Shown: positions 45,152 through 55,332 of the stretch, one piece after another
How the letters are laid out: each line of letters opens with the position of its first letter
Position numbering within the stretch: the stretch's first letter is position 1
Source: Janibacter sp. Soil728
GTDB lineage: Bacteria; Actinomycetota; Actinomycetes; Actinomycetales; Dermatophilaceae
Direction: 5' to 3'
Assembly (NCBI RefSeq): GCF_001428305.1
Contig: NZ_LMRZ01000005.1
Location: 464,279 to 528,278 of the forward strand
Length of the DNA: 64,000 nt
Made by a program: the position numbers and the translations under genes
Notes under the pieces: model-generated
What the model saw: the letters and a program-made list of their open reading frames with translations, nothing else
The model's database searches: none
Told to the model about the DNA's origin: nothing

Positions 45152-45787
45152 TCAGGTGCCGCGAAGGGAGGCGAGCCGCGGCACGAGCGGGGTCAGGACC
45201 TCGACCAGGCCCGAGGCGCCGGCCTGCGGGTCGTGGTGCACCGCCCGGATGCCCACGGACCGTGCGGCGGCGACATTGCTCGCCAGGTCGTCGACGAACC
45301 CGATGCGCTCGGCAGGGAGATCGAGGTCGTCGAGGATGTGCTCGAAGAAGGCCGGGTCGGGCTTCATCGCCCCCATCTCGCTGGAGTAGTAGGAACCGTC
45401 GACGAGGTCGTCGTAGCCACGCACCCCACGCATGTGCTGCACCCGGTGGTCCTGCTGGTTGGTCGCCAGCATGCAGCGAACCCCGAGCTCGCGCACCGCC
45501 GTGAGCACGGCCACCGCCTCCGGGTCGAGGTCGAACTGCTCCCAGACGTCGAGCAGGTCCTCGACGGTCACGGGCACGTGGCCACCGTGCTCCCCCTCCA
45601 CGTGCAGCAGCTCCTCGAGCACCGTGCGCAGTGGCCGCTCACCACGCAGGGCGGGCAGCTCGGCCTCGAAGACGCGCCGCGCAAAACCCGGCCGGACCGC
45701 ACCGTCGAGACGGGCACGCCAGTCGAATCGTCCGTGCTGCAGGACACCGTCGCAGTCCCACAGCAGCACCTCGACCGGCGTGCTCAT
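45152..45787 (-). CDS. HAD-superfamily hydrolase
   Basis: This 211-residue protein has HAD motif I WDCDGVL, motif II ATNQQ, motif III Lys in MGAMKPDPAFF and motif IV GFVDDLASNV. The motif spacing fits a class I cap (subfamily IA). Substrate unknown; a phosphatase is likely. It lies 4 nt downstream of aspS and is probably co-transcribed. Confidence 0.9.
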   Translation of the reverse strand: MSTPVEVLLWDCDGVLQHGRFDWRARLDGAVRPGFARRVFEAELPALRGERPLRTVLEELLHVEGEHGGHVPVTVEDLLDVWEQFDLDPEAVAVLTAVRELGVRCMLATNQQDHRVQHMRGVRGYDDLVDGSYYSSEMGAMKPDPAFFEHILDDLDLPAERIGFVDDLASNVAAARSVGIRAVHHDPQAGASGLVEVLTPLVPRLASLRGT

Positions 45788-45791
45788 CGGC

Positions 45792-47609
45792 TCAAGCTCC
45801 TGTCTGCTCCGCGCCGGCGGCGTCGTCCTCGTCCTTGCGCGGCTTCGAGTCGATACCGGCCTCCTTGCGCTGCTCCGGGGTGATCGGGGCGGGCGCGTCG
45901 GTCAGCGGGTCGTACCCGCCGCCGGACTTGGGGAAGGCGATGACATCGCGGATCGAGTCGGCACCCAGGAGCAGCATGCAGATCCGGTCCCAGCCGAAGG
46001 CGATGCCTCCGTGCGGCGGGGCACCGAACTTGAAGGCCTCGAGGAGGAAGCCGAACTTCTCCTGGGCGGACGCCTCGTCGAGCCCCATGACCGCGAAGAC
46101 GCGCTCCTGCACGTCCTTGCGGTGGATACGGATCGACCCGCCGCCGATCTCGTTGCCATTGCAGACGAGGTCGTAGGCGTAGGCCAGGGCAGGCCCCGGG
46201 TCGGTGTCGAAGGTGTCGATGAACTCCGGCTTGGGGCTGGTGAAGGCGTGGTGGACCGCGGTCCACGCACCGCCACCGACCGCGACGTCGCCCGCGGCGA
46301 CGGCATCACCGGTCGGCTCGAAGAGCGGGGCGTCGACGACCCACAGGAAGGACCAGGCGCTCTCGTCGATGAGGTCGCACTTCTTGGCGATCTCCTGACG
46401 GGCGGCGCCCAGGAGCGCACGCGCGGCCTTGGGCTTGTCGGCGGCGAAGAAGATGCAGTCGCCCGGTGCGGCGTCGACGTGCGCGGCGAGTCCGGCCTTC
46501 TCCTCGTCGGAGATGTTCTTGGCGACGGGGCCGCCGAGCTCGCCGTCCTCGCCGACCGTGACATAGGCCAGGCCCTTGGCCCCACGCTGCTTGGCCCACT
46601 CCTGCCAGGCGTCGAACTGGCGGCGCGGCTGACTGGCGCCACCCGGCATGACGACGGCACCGACGTAGTCGTTCTTGAAGACGCGGAAGGGGGTGTCGGC
46701 GAAGTAGTCGGTGCAGTCGACCAGCTCCACGCCGAAGCGCAGGTCGGGCTTGTCGGAGCCGAAGCGCTCCATCGCGTCCGCGTAGGTCATCCGCGGGAAG
46801 GGCGCATCCAGCTCGACCCCGATGGTGCCCCAGACGGCCTTGGCGATCGCCTCGCCGAGCTCGATGACGTCGTCCTGCTCGACGAAGGACATCTCGATGT
46901 CGAGCTGGGTGAACTCCGGCTGCCGGTCGGCACGGAAGTCCTCGTCGCGGTAGCAGCGAGCGATCTGGTAGTAGCGCTCCATGCCGGCGACCATGAGCAG
47001 CTGCTTGAAGAGCTGCGGGCTCTGCGGCAGTGCGTACCACTCGCCGGGGGCCAGGCGCGCGGGCACGAGGAAGTCACGCGCCCCCTCGGGGGTGGAACGG
47101 GTGAGGGTGGGCGTCTCGATCTCGACGAAGTCGCGGTCCGCGAGCACGGTACGGGCGGCGGCGTTGACCTTGCTGCGCAGCCGCAGGCCGGCGCCGGCGC
47201 TGGTGGCGCCCGGGCGACGCAGGTCGAGGTAGCGGTGCTTCAGGCGTGCCTCCTCGCCGACGCTGACGCGCTCGTCGATCTGGAAGGGCAGCGGGTCGGC
47301 CGTGCTGAGCACCTCGATGGCGGACGCGACGACGTCGATCTCACCGGTCGGCAGCTCGGGGTTGATGTCCTTGGGGTTGCGCGGTGTGACCTCACCGATG
47401 ACCTTGACGACGTACTCGTTGCGCAGGTCGTGCGCCGCACCGGTCAGGACCTCGTCGCGCGCGACGACCTGGGCCACGCCCGAGGCATCTCGCAGGTCGA
47501 GGAAGGCCACGCCGCCGTGATCACGTCGGCGTCCCACCCAGCCGGTGAGGGTGACGGTCTGGCCGGAATGCTCGGCACGCAGGGTGCCGGCTTCGTGGGT
47601 GCGGAGCAC
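45792..47609 (-). CDS. aspS: Aspartyl-tRNA synthetase, bacterial type
   Basis: This 605-residue enzyme has an N-terminal OB anticodon domain ([20 protein letters not shown]), class II motif 2 in [20 protein letters not shown], a GAD insertion domain near 300-410 and motif 3 in [17 protein letters not shown]. The C-terminal tail is charged ([14 protein letters not shown]). GTG start, with AAGGA about 10 nt upstream. Whether it also charges tRNA-Asn (non-discriminating) cannot be told from the motifs I can read. Confidence 0.97.
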   Translation of the reverse strand: MLRTHEAGTLRAEHSGQTVTLTGWVGRRRDHGGVAFLDLRDASGVAQVVARDEVLTGAAHDLRNEYVVKVIGEVTPRNPKDINPELPTGEIDVVASAIEVLSTADPLPFQIDERVSVGEEARLKHRYLDLRRPGATSAGAGLRLRSKVNAAARTVLADRDFVEIETPTLTRSTPEGARDFLVPARLAPGEWYALPQSPQLFKQLLMVAGMERYYQIARCYRDEDFRADRQPEFTQLDIEMSFVEQDDVIELGEAIAKAVWGTIGVELDAPFPRMTYADAMERFGSDKPDLRFGVELVDCTDYFADTPFRVFKNDYVGAVVMPGGASQPRRQFDAWQEWAKQRGAKGLAYVTVGEDGELGGPVAKNISDEEKAGLAAHVDAAPGDCIFFAADKPKAARALLGAARQEIAKKCDLIDESAWSFLWVVDAPLFEPTGDAVAAGDVAVGGGAWTAVHHAFTSPKPEFIDTFDTDPGPALAYAYDLVCNGNEIGGGSIRIHRKDVQERVFAVMGLDEASAQEKFGFLLEAFKFGAPPHGGIAFGWDRICMLLLGADSIRDVIAFPKSGGGYDPLTDAPAPITPEQRKEAGIDSKPRKDEDDAAGAEQTGA

Positions 47610-47663
47610 GGGGTGATCTTCCTTGTCCTTCGACAGCGCCCGGCGGGTCGCGCGGGCGCCCCC

Positions 47664-47669
47664 ATCCTA
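47664..47669 (-). promoter_or_regulatory. Candidate -10 box of aspS
   Basis: TAGGAT on the minus strand fits TANNNT, 54 nt upstream of the aspS GTG; no convincing -35. The palindrome at 47743 lies about 75 nt further upstream. Confidence 0.35.
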
Positions 47670-47742
47670 CGAAGACCCGGCGGTCTCCCGCGAACGGGTT
47701 GTGGCGGGCGGATGGCTCTCGTCGCGCGGGCGCACCGTTCGT

Positions 47743-47764
47743 CTGCATTCCCATAGGGCAATGC
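47743..47764. repeat. Palindromic 3'-end element, copy 4
   Basis: Arms TGCATT and AATGCA flank CCC-ATA-GGGC. It differs from copy 2 by one base in the left arm (TGCATTCCC instead of TGCATTGCC). It lies 49 nt after the stop of the ADP-ribose-type Nudix gene and 134 nt before aspS, so a 3'-end or an aspS-regulatory role is equally possible. The remaining part of this 203-nt gap shows only the candidate aspS -10. Confidence 0.8.
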
Positions 47765-47812
47765 ACGGCAGCAGGGCGAGGTCGCTGGCGCCGCCGGCCC
47801 TCTGCGCCGGGG

Positions 47813-48460
47813 TCAGCCCGTGGACCGACGTCCCGGGTGCGCCGGCCACGGACTGTCCGCCGGACGAAGGGAGGACCACTCACCATCGCGTGCCGATCGG
47901 GCCGCAAGGGCAGCGATGATCAAGGTGGAGTTGTGCAGGTCCCCGGACAGGGCCGCCTCGGCGATCTCGTCGAGGGGGACCGTCCGGTGCACGATGAGGG
48001 CCTCCTCGCCGTCACGCTCGTGCCGCTGCGACTCCGCGACCGGGTGCAGGCCACGGGCCACGTAGACCCGGATGGCTTCGTCCAGGCCACCCGGCGAGGT
48101 GAAGTAGTCGACGAGCACCGCCCAGTGGTCCGCGGTGACGTCGGCCTCCTCGAGGAGCTCGCGCTGCGCGGCCACGAGCGGGTCCTCCCCCGCGATGTCG
48201 AGCAGGCCTGCCGGGATCTCCCACTCGTGTGCCGCGACGGGGTGCCGGTACTGGCGGATGAGCAGCGCGTCGCCGTGCTCGTCGAGCGCCAGCACGGCCA
48301 CGGCGCCGGGGTGGTCGACGACCTCACGGACCAGGGTCTGGCCCTCGAGGTCGAAGGTGTCGCGTCGCACGTCCCAGACGGCGCCGTCGAAGACCACCTC
48401 GCTCGAGGTCACCGACGGGGTCACGAGCTCGTCGCGCAGCGCACGGGGTGCCGAAGTCAT
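47813..48460 (-). CDS. Nudix hydrolase, ADP-ribose pyrophosphatase type
   Basis: This 215-residue protein has the Nudix box GLLDIAGEDPLVAAQRELLE followed by EADV, and the downstream SPGGLDEAIRVYVA typical of ADP-ribose pyrophosphatases (YQYRHP-like RQYRHPVAAHEWEIPAG precedes the box). In many actinobacteria this gene follows pyrG directly; here a gene on the other strand stands between. Normal length. Confidence 0.92.
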   Translation of the reverse strand: MTSAPRALRDELVTPSVTSSEVVFDGAVWDVRRDTFDLEGQTLVREVVDHPGAVAVLALDEHGDALLIRQYRHPVAAHEWEIPAGLLDIAGEDPLVAAQRELLEEADVTADHWAVLVDYFTSPGGLDEAIRVYVARGLHPVAESQRHERDGEEALIVHRTVPLDEIAEAALSGDLHNSTLIIAALAARSARDGEWSSLRPADSPWPAHPGRRSTG

Positions 48461-48532
48461 CCTCAGATCGTACGGGCGGACACGCCGAAGGCCATGGGTC
48501 GGGCCTGCCGAGCGGGCACCGGAGGGAGATCT

Positions 48533-50062
48533 ATGGTCGGGAGCATGGCTGGATCAGGGGAGTCCGGGGTTGCAGGGGTCACGGGAGGCACACCCGGTCG
48601 CCGCGCCGTCCTCGTCGGCGGCGTTGCCGTCCTCGGCGTGGCTGCGGGAGCGCGGTGGCTGGCCGGAGAGGCCGGTGTCCGTGGCTCCGACGGCGTCAAG
48701 GTTTCCGCTCCGACCGGACCCGTCATCGCGGGGGGTGACCCGTCGGCCAGCGCGCTCGCCGCCTCGAAGGCGCTCTTCGTCTCGGCCCATGCCGCCGTGG
48801 TCGTGGCGCCGGGCACCGCGGGCGAGGACCTCGAGTCAGCGACCCTCCTCGCGACGCAGGCGGGCGTGCCCTGCCTCGTCGACGGCGACGGCCTGGCCGA
48901 GGAGCTCGACCGGCTCGGGTGCGAGCGGCTGATCCGCAGAGGGCCCGTCGGGGACGCTCCGCAGTGGAGCGACGCGGTCACCGACCGCGACGAGGTCGAG
49001 ACGCTCCCGGCGCTCACCCGCACGCCGCATCCCGTGGTCGTGGTCACCCCGGACCCCGACGCACACGCTGCGGCGATCGCGACGGTGCACTCCGCGCTGG
49101 GTTCGAGCGAGGCGGTCCACGTGCTGCGCTCCGCCGACCCGCGGGCCGACCACGTCGTCGCAACCCTCCGCGCGGACCCGCCGCGTCCTCTGGTGATCGT
49201 CGGCGACTCCCCGGGCCTGCCGACCACTGCTCTGGCGGGTGCTGCCCGGATGGCGACGACAGCGCCCGAGCTGCCGGGCGGCGGTGTCCTGCCCTTCCCC
49301 GGTCGGCGGATGATCGCCCTGTACGGGTTCCCCGGCGTCCCCGGCCTCGGCCTGCTCGGCGAGCAGGACGTCGACGCCGCCATCGAGCGCGCCCAGGACC
49401 TCGCGAAGGAGTACGCGGAGCTCGTCGAGGAGCGCGTCGTGCCCGCCTTCGAGATCATCGTGACGGTTGCCGACTCCAGCGCGGGCGCCGACGGTGACTA
49501 CTCCCGAGAGTCCGACCCGGAGGTCCTACGACCCTGGGTCGACGCGGCCGGCAAGGCCGGCGTCTACGTCGTCCTCGACCTCCAGCCCGGGCGAGCCGAC
49601 TTCCTCTCCCAGGCCAAGCGTTACACGAGCCTGCTCACCGAGCCGCACGTCGGCCTCGCGCTCGACCCCGAGTGGCGCATCGGTCCGCACGAGAGGCCGC
49701 TGCAGCGGATCGGGCATGTCGAGGCCGACGAGGTCAACGAGGTCGCGGCCTGGCTGGCCGAGCTCACCCGCGACCACGACCTGCCGCAGAAGGTCTTCAC
49801 CCTCCACCAGTTCCAGCTGCAGATGCTGCGCGACCGTGACCGGATCCGCACCGACCTGCCGGAGCTGGCCGTGGTCGTGCACGTCGACGGCCACGGCACC
49901 CCCGGGCTGAAGCAGGAGACCTGGGCAGCGATCCGCGAGGACCTGCCCGACGGCATGCGGCTCGGTTGGAAGAACTTCATCGACGAGGACACCCCCACCC
50001 TCACGCCCGAGGCGACGGTGCGGGATGTCTCGCCGGTGCCCTGGTTCGTGTCCTACCAGTGA
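48533..50062 (+). CDS. Tat-exported protein with a CWB2-like N-domain and an unknown C-domain
   Basis: This 509-residue protein has a twin-Arg signal ([20 protein letters not shown]). Residues 60-230 resemble degenerate cell-wall-binding repeat 2 units (AGGDPSASALAASKALFV, VVVVTPDPDAHAAA). Residues 250-509 form a distinct domain that looks like a TIM-barrel glycosidase fold (YVVLDLQPGRADFL; GLALDPEWRIG; VVVHVDGHGTPGLKQETW). I do not recognise a characterised family for it. ATG 48533 has GGAGG 7 nt upstream. Antiparallel to pyrG and the Nudix gene. Confidence 0.8.
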   Translation: MVGSMAGSGESGVAGVTGGTPGRRAVLVGGVAVLGVAAGARWLAGEAGVRGSDGVKVSAPTGPVIAGGDPSASALAASKALFVSAHAAVVVAPGTAGEDLESATLLATQAGVPCLVDGDGLAEELDRLGCERLIRRGPVGDAPQWSDAVTDRDEVETLPALTRTPHPVVVVTPDPDAHAAAIATVHSALGSSEAVHVLRSADPRADHVVATLRADPPRPLVIVGDSPGLPTTALAGAARMATTAPELPGGGVLPFPGRRMIALYGFPGVPGLGLLGEQDVDAAIERAQDLAKEYAELVEERVVPAFEIIVTVADSSAGADGDYSRESDPEVLRPWVDAAGKAGVYVVLDLQPGRADFLSQAKRYTSLLTEPHVGLALDPEWRIGPHERPLQRIGHVEADEVNEVAAWLAELTRDHDLPQKVFTLHQFQLQMLRDRDRIRTDLPELAVVVHVDGHGTPGLKQETWAAIREDLPDGMRLGWKNFIDEDTPTLTPEATVRDVSPVPWFVSYQ

Positions 50063-50078
50063 GCCCCGTCGACACCGG

Positions 50079-51815
50079 TCAGGGTGTCGAGTCCGCCGCG
50101 ACCTCCGTGGGCTCAGCCTCGGTCAGGGCAGCCTCGGTCGGCTCCACCTCGACCAGGCGGGAGTCGATCTGTGCCTGCACTGCCGCACCGATGAGCCCGG
50201 CGAAGAGCGGGTGGGCCTTGTCCGGGCGGGACTTGAACTCCGGGTGGGCCTGCGTCGAGACGTAGAACGGGTGCACCTCGCGGGGCAGCTCGACGAACTC
50301 GACGAGCCCGAGCTGGGGGTGGGTGCCGCTCACGACGAGGCCGGCCTGCTCGAGCTGCTCGCGGTAGGCGTTGTTGACCTCGTAGCGGTGACGGTGGCGC
50401 TCGGTGACCTTGGTGGCTCCGTAGGACTGCGCGGTGACGGACCCCTCGCGCAGGTCGGCCGGGTAGGACCCCAGACGCATCGTGCCGCCGAGGTCGCCAG
50501 AGCCGTCGACGAAGGACTTCTGCTCCTCCATCGTGGCGATGACGGGGGCGGACGAGCTGGGGTCGAACTCCGTGGAGCTCGCCCCCTCGATGCCGGCGAC
50601 ATTGCGGGCGTACTCGATGACCATGCACTGCAGACCCAGGCAGATGCCCAGGGTCGGGACCTGGCGCTCTCGCGCCCAGCGCAGAGCGCCCAGCTTGCCC
50701 TCGATGCCGCGGACCCCGAAGCCTCCGGGGACGAGCACGGCGTCGACCCCGCCGAGGGCCTTGCCGGCCCCTGCCTCGGTCGCGCAGTCGTCGGAGGGCA
50801 CCCAGCGGATGCGCACCTTGGCGTCGTTGTGGAAGCCACCGGCGCGCAGGGCCTCGGTCACCGACAGGTAGGCGTCGGGCAGGTCGACGTACTTGCCGAC
50901 GAGGGCGACCTCGACCTCGTGGCGCGGCTGGTGGACCCGGCGCAGCAAGGTGTCCCAGCTGCCCCAGTCGACATCGGTGAAGTTCAGACCGAGGCGCCGG
51001 ATGACGAAGGTGTCCAGGTGCTCGCGGTGCAGCACCTTGGGGATGTCGTAGATGCTCGGGGCGTCGACGCAGGCGGCGACGCCGTCCTGCTCGACATCGC
51101 AGGACATCGAGATCTTGCGCTTGATGTCGTCGCTGATCTCGCGGTCGGCGCGCAGCACGAGCGCATCGGGCTGGATGCCCACCTGGCGCAGCGCGGCGAC
51201 GGAGTGCTGGGTCGGCTTGGTCTTCATCTCACCGCTCGGGGCGATGTAGGGCACGAGCGACACGTGCAGGAAGAAGCAGCTGTCGCGGCCGAGCTCGTGG
51301 CGCACCTGACGTGCGGCCTCGAGGAAAGGCAGGGACTCGATGTCACCGACGGTCCCACCGATCTCGGTGATGATGACGTCAGGTGCCTCGGAATCCTTGA
51401 TCCCGGGGCTGCCGGCGGCGGGGGCGCGCATCCGAGAGGTGATCTCGTTGGTGATGTGCGGGATCACCTGGACGGTGTCGCCGAGGTACTCGCCCTTGCG
51501 CTCGCGGGCGATGACCCGGCTGTAGACCTGACCGGTCGTCACATTGGCGGAGCCGTTGTGATTGGTGTCGAGGAAGCGTTCGTAGTGACCGATGTCGAGG
51601 TCGGTCTCGGCGCCGTCCTCGGTCACGAAGACCTCACCGTGCTGGAAGGGGTTCATCGTCCCCGGATCCACGTTGAGGTAGGGGTCCAGCTTCTGCATCG
51701 TGACCGCAAGGCCACGCGCTCGAAGCAGGTGCCCGAGGCTCGAAGCCGTCAGTCCCTTGCCGAGTGAGGAGACAACTCCTCCGGTCACGAAGATGTGTTT
51801 CGTCAGTGCCACCAC
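50079..51815 (-). CDS. pyrG: CTP synthase
   Basis: This 578-residue enzyme aminates UTP. The synthetase domain begins [20 protein letters not shown]; the glutaminase nucleophile is in [20 protein letters not shown] 51815 is preferred (GGA 5-6 nt upstream), with GTG 51812 next in frame. A C-terminal tail of about 25 residues with repeated EPTE ([16 protein letters not shown]) extends beyond the usual end. It lies 16 nt after the GT4 gene. Confidence 0.97.
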   Translation of the reverse strand: MVALTKHIFVTGGVVSSLGKGLTASSLGHLLRARGLAVTMQKLDPYLNVDPGTMNPFQHGEVFVTEDGAETDLDIGHYERFLDTNHNGSANVTTGQVYSRVIARERKGEYLGDTVQVIPHITNEITSRMRAPAAGSPGIKDSEAPDVIITEIGGTVGDIESLPFLEAARQVRHELGRDSCFFLHVSLVPYIAPSGEMKTKPTQHSVAALRQVGIQPDALVLRADREISDDIKRKISMSCDVEQDGVAACVDAPSIYDIPKVLHREHLDTFVIRRLGLNFTDVDWGSWDTLLRRVHQPRHEVEVALVGKYVDLPDAYLSVTEALRAGGFHNDAKVRIRWVPSDDCATEAGAGKALGGVDAVLVPGGFGVRGIEGKLGALRWARERQVPTLGICLGLQCMVIEYARNVAGIEGASSTEFDPSSSAPVIATMEEQKSFVDGSGDLGGTMRLGSYPADLREGSVTAQSYGATKVTERHRHRYEVNNAYREQLEQAGLVVSGTHPQLGLVEFVELPREVHPFYVSTQAHPEFKSRPDKAHPLFAGLIGAAVQAQIDSRLVEVEPTEAALTEAEPTEVAADSTP

Positions 51816-51831
51816 GGGATTCCAATCTACG

Positions 51832-52863
51832 TCACGTTTGCACGGCTGAGTACCGCAGGGTCCATCGAGTCGCACTTTGGTCGAGCCCGTCCCAGCCCCG
51901 AGCCCGCTGTCGGGCCCGGTCTGCGGCCTGTGACGAGCGGTCCGGGTGCTCGAGAGTCGCGCTCACCGCACGAGCGATCGGGCCGGCCGCGCCCGCCTGC
52001 GGACCGTCCACGAGGAGACCGACCCCGTCGATCAGGTCCGGCAGCCCTCCCACACGGCGGGCGACGACGGGGGTCCCGGCGGCCATCGCCTCCTGGACGA
52101 CCAGCGCTCTGGCCTCCCACTCGCTGGGGACGACGAGGACGTCTGCGGCCAGGAGCCACGGCCGCACGTCGTGGCTCTCCCCGACGAGGTGCAGCGCTCC
52201 CCCCTTCGGCAGGTCGTCCTGCCCGGGACCCACGAGGACCCACTGGCCGGGTGCCTGTCCGGCAGCGTCCGCGAGGACGTCGATCCCCTTCTGCGGTGCG
52301 ACGCGGGCGATCGTCAGCACGAGCGACTCGCGCGAGTCGAGGCCGTGCGCGGACAGCAGCGCCGTCCGCTCGGCGCGCCGCCAGACGGTGCGGTCCGTCG
52401 CGAGGAGCTCGGGGACGCGCGGCGAGGGGACCGGCGCCAGCTCGGCACGACGGGCGCCCAGCGCGAGGGCGTCGTCGACGAGGTCGCTGCTGGCCCCCGT
52501 GACGAGGTCCGCACGGCGGATGACCGCGCGCGCGGCCAGCTCACCCACGAGTCGTCTGGGTGAGACTCCTGCGCCCCGGATCGGGTTGTGCAGGCTGATG
52601 ACGAAGGGGGTCGCCCCCGCCCCGACGGCGGCGACGAGACCCGCGCGGAAGCCGTGGGCGTGGACGACGTCGGCGTCCCGGGAGAGCCTCCTCACGGACG
52701 AGACCGTGAGCGGGGCGTCGCCGGGCAGGTCGAAGCGGGCCCGGGTGGTGTCGTCCGTGACCACGTGCACGTCGTGCCCGGCTCGCGAGAGCGAGGTGGC
52801 CAGGTCGGCGACGTGGGTGCCGATCCCTCCGGCGGCGCTGGCCAGGCAGAGCAGGATCCTCAT
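51832..52863 (-). CDS. GT4-family glycosyltransferase
   Basis: This 343-residue protein is a GT-B enzyme. The N-domain opens [20 protein letters not shown]; the donor-binding E-x7-E occurs in [20 protein letters not shown] followed by [10 protein letters not shown]. Acceptor unknown. ATG 52863 lies 4 nt after the MurJ-like stop. With MraY-like and MurJ-like genes just upstream, it probably adds a sugar to a lipid-linked precursor; this is inference. Confidence 0.88.
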   Translation of the reverse strand: MRILLCLASAAGGIGTHVADLATSLSRAGHDVHVVTDDTTRARFDLPGDAPLTVSSVRRLSRDADVVHAHGFRAGLVAAVGAGATPFVISLHNPIRGAGVSPRRLVGELAARAVIRRADLVTGASSDLVDDALALGARRAELAPVPSPRVPELLATDRTVWRRAERTALLSAHGLDSRESLVLTIARVAPQKGIDVLADAAGQAPGQWVLVGPGQDDLPKGGALHLVGESHDVRPWLLAADVLVVPSEWEARALVVQEAMAAGTPVVARRVGGLPDLIDGVGLLVDGPQAGAAGPIARAVSATLEHPDRSSQAADRARQRARGWDGLDQSATRWTLRYSAVQT

Positions 52864-52867
52864 GCGG

Positions 52868-54502
52868 TCATCCTCTCGCTCTCCCGAAGCGGCGCAGCCC
52901 GGGGACCCTGCCCCGCAGCGCTGGGTCGAGCCGGAGCCCGACGAGCAGCACGAGGGCAGCCACGGCGAGTGCCACGACGGCCCCGAGGAGCGTGGCAGCC
53001 ACGGCCGAGGCCGGCCAGTGCCCCCGGCCGAGGACGTGGACGACCAGGCCCAGCGCCACCGCAGCGCCGGCCAGGACCGCGGCGCGGGGCACCCCGGCCA
53101 GCGCACCGCGCCCCCAGTCGGCGCGGACCCGGGCGAGCAGGCCGAGTGCGGCGAGCGTCATGCCGATCGTGGAGGCCAGCCCGAGGGTGACGAGCGTGCG
53201 GCGCGCCCCCGAGTCGTCCCCCAGGGCGAGGAGCGGGATCGCTGCTGCGACCAGCCACCCCGCCGCCATGTGCGCTCCGGCCAGGAGGGGACGGCCTCGG
53301 GCGTAGAGCGCACGCAGCGCGACGGCGGTCGCGCCGAAGGCCACGAGTCCCGGTGCCATGGCGATGAGTGCCGACGGCATGGCCTCGAGAGCGTGGGCGC
53401 CCTCGCTCCCCCGGTCGATCTCGGCGAAGACCTCACCGATGGGGCTCGCTGCGGCGATCAGTCCGGCGACGGCCGCGGCGCCGAGGACGACCACCGCCCG
53501 CAGGGCGGCGGCGAGGGTCGATGCGGCCGAGGCCTGCACCTCGTCGCTGCCGGTCGCGCTGCTGGCCAGGAGCGGGAAGACCGCCGTGGCGATGGGCACG
53601 GCGAGCACGGCGTAGGGCAGCAGGTAGAGCGCCTGCACGTAGTTCTGGACGACCAGTGCGCCGTCACCGCCCGAGCGGTTGGCGACGGCGAGGGTGACGA
53701 GCACGGTGACCTGCTGGGCCAGGAGGGCGAGCACCCCGGCTCCCGCGAGCGAGCGCGCCCGTGTCCCGATCTCCTGCGACAGGCGCCAGCGTGGTCGCAG
53801 GCGGATGCCGGCTGCGGAGGCGACGACGACGAGCGGCACCGACATGGCGAGGACCCCGAGGGTCGTGCCACCACCCAGGAGCAGCCACTCCCGGGTGTGC
53901 ACCTCGTCGGGACCGGTGCCGGCTGGCACCGTGAGCGCCCACGTCACGTAGGTGGCGATGACCACAAGGCTGGACAGCAGCGGAGCGAGCGCGGCTGCCA
54001 CGAATCGCCGGTGGGCCTGCAGGACACCCGAGACGACGATGCCGACGCCGTAGAGCACCACCTGTGGGCTGAAGAGGATCAGCAGCCGGGTGCCCAGGGC
54101 CACGGCGCCCTCGACCCGGCCCTCGAGGTCGCCGAGGAGCGCCCTGCTGATGATCGGTGCGGCCAGGACGAGCACGAGGGCCAAGGGGACGAGGACGGCG
54201 AGGGCCCGGGTCAGCAGCGCCGAGGCGACCTCGTCGGCTCCCTCGTCGGCTCCCTCGCCGGCTCCCTGCGCACCGGTCGTGGAGATCCGACTCGCGACGA
54301 GCGGGATCACGACCGCCGCGAGGATCCCCCCGGCCGCGATCTCGTAGACGATGTTGGGCACGGTGTTGACGCTCTGGTAGACCGTGCCGACCCCTTGGGC
54401 GCCGACGGCCCAGGCGAAGACGACCCAGCGCAGGAACCCGATGAGGCGAGCCGCGAGCGTGATGGCCGCGACCGTCCCTGCGTCACGGGCGACCCGGTTC
54501 AC
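52868..54502 (-). CDS. MurJ/MviN-like lipid flippase family protein
   Basis: This 544-residue membrane protein of the MOP superfamily has about fourteen helices. TLAARLIGFLRWVVFAWAVG and VPNIVYEIAAGGILAAVVIP are the MurJ N-terminal signature. NYVQALYLLPYAVLAVPIAT is the helix 7-8 signature. It may be a paralogue of the main MurJ. A low-complexity GAGEGADEGADE loop near residue 80 is encoded by imperfect repeats (54228-54262). GTG overlaps the MraY-like stop. Confidence 0.87.
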   Translation of the reverse strand: MNRVARDAGTVAAITLAARLIGFLRWVVFAWAVGAQGVGTVYQSVNTVPNIVYEIAAGGILAAVVIPLVASRISTTGAQGAGEGADEGADEVASALLTRALAVLVPLALVLVLAAPIISRALLGDLEGRVEGAVALGTRLLILFSPQVVLYGVGIVVSGVLQAHRRFVAAALAPLLSSLVVIATYVTWALTVPAGTGPDEVHTREWLLLGGGTTLGVLAMSVPLVVVASAAGIRLRPRWRLSQEIGTRARSLAGAGVLALLAQQVTVLVTLAVANRSGGDGALVVQNYVQALYLLPYAVLAVPIATAVFPLLASSATGSDEVQASAASTLAAALRAVVVLGAAAVAGLIAAASPIGEVFAEIDRGSEGAHALEAMPSALIAMAPGLVAFGATAVALRALYARGRPLLAGAHMAAGWLVAAAIPLLALGDDSGARRTLVTLGLASTIGMTLAALGLLARVRADWGRGALAGVPRAAVLAGAAVALGLVVHVLGRGHWPASAVAATLLGAVVALAVAALVLLVGLRLDPALRGRVPGLRRFGRARG

Positions 54503-55332
54503 CGGTCTCGGCCCCAGGCGTCGATCTCGCGCAGCACGGGGGTGGACTCGATGACCCGGGTGAAGCTGACCCGCTCCGACACCAGGGTCAGCCCGGTGAC
54601 GATCGCGGCGGCCGTGAGTCGCCCACCGGGAGTCAGGCCGCGGACCAGGGCCAGGCCGAGCAGCGCTCCCAGCGCATTGGCGCCGCAGTCACCGAGCATC
54701 GACTCCCCCGCGAGGTCCTCGGGCAGGACTGCGGCGACACCCACGAGCGCCCCCGCCACCGGCCGCGAGTGGGCCGGCAGGAGCAGGGCGAAGCCCGCCG
54801 CCGTCGTCACCTTCAGCGCCCGCCCGGGCCGAAGGTCGAGGAGGTTGACGAGGTTGGCGGTCCCCGCGATGACGACGGAGTCCACCGCAGCATGACGAAG
54901 GGAGGGGGTCCCCGCTCCCTTCGTCTCGGGTGCCGTCGCCACCGATGCCATCTCCATCAGTGCCGTCACGACAGCGACACCGCCGAGTCCGCCGATCTTG
55001 AGCACCCCCGTCGTGACGCGCCCCGAGCGCAGCGCGCCCAGGTGTCCGCGCAGTCCCTTGGTCGTCGGGTCCCCGACGAGATCGTCGAGACCGCCCAGGA
55101 CACCGGGCACGAGGACCGCGAGGACCGCGGCACCGCGCGGCGCAGGGCCGGCCAGCACCCCCGCGAGGGTCGCGCCCACGGCCGTAGGACCCTCCAGGAG
55201 GGTGACGGTGCGGCCGGCATGGTTGGTGCGCTCCCAGGGGCGGCGCAGCGCCTGCGGCAGCACCCGTGTCAGCTCGGTGAGACCCCGCGCCGTGACCAGT
55301 GCGATGACGAGTGTCCGGGCCACGTCGCTCAC
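54499..55332 (-). CDS. MraY/WecA-like phosphoglycosyl transferase (GT4-like, polyprenyl-phosphate)
   Basis: This 277-residue membrane protein has about eight hydrophobic segments. The Asp pair is in GVLGGLDDLVGDPTTKGLRG, a lumen-side loop is NLVNLLDLRPGRALKV, and SMLGDCGANALGALLGLAL matches the metal-binding GDxGS-type motif of MraY/WecA. The C-terminus SERVSFTRVIESTP is shared by relatives next to steB-type genes. The His-rich motif of true MraY is missing. It may transfer a sugar phosphate to undecaprenyl phosphate. Confidence 0.75.
   Translation of the reverse strand: MSDVARTLVIALVTARGLTELTRVLPQALRRPWERTNHAGRTVTLLEGPTAVGATLAGVLAGPAPRGAAVLAVLVPGVLGGLDDLVGDPTTKGLRGHLGALRSGRVTTGVLKIGGLGGVAVVTALMEMASVATAPETKGAGTPSLRHAAVDSVVIAGTANLVNLLDLRPGRALKVTTAAGFALLLPAHSRPVAGALVGVAAVLPEDLAGESMLGDCGANALGALLGLALVRGLTPGGRLTAAAIVTGLTLVSERVSFTRVIESTPVLREIDAWGRDR

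Noticed and set aside
54228..54262. Short direct repeats resembling a repeat array
   Set aside because: In-frame low-complexity codons for a GAGEGADE-type loop in the MurJ-like protein; no spacers.
51764..54895. Plus-strand open frame of about 1040 codons opposite the GT4, MurJ-like and MraY-like genes
   Set aside because: Antisense artefact of high GC third positions; no recognisable domain, while the minus strand has clear family motifs.
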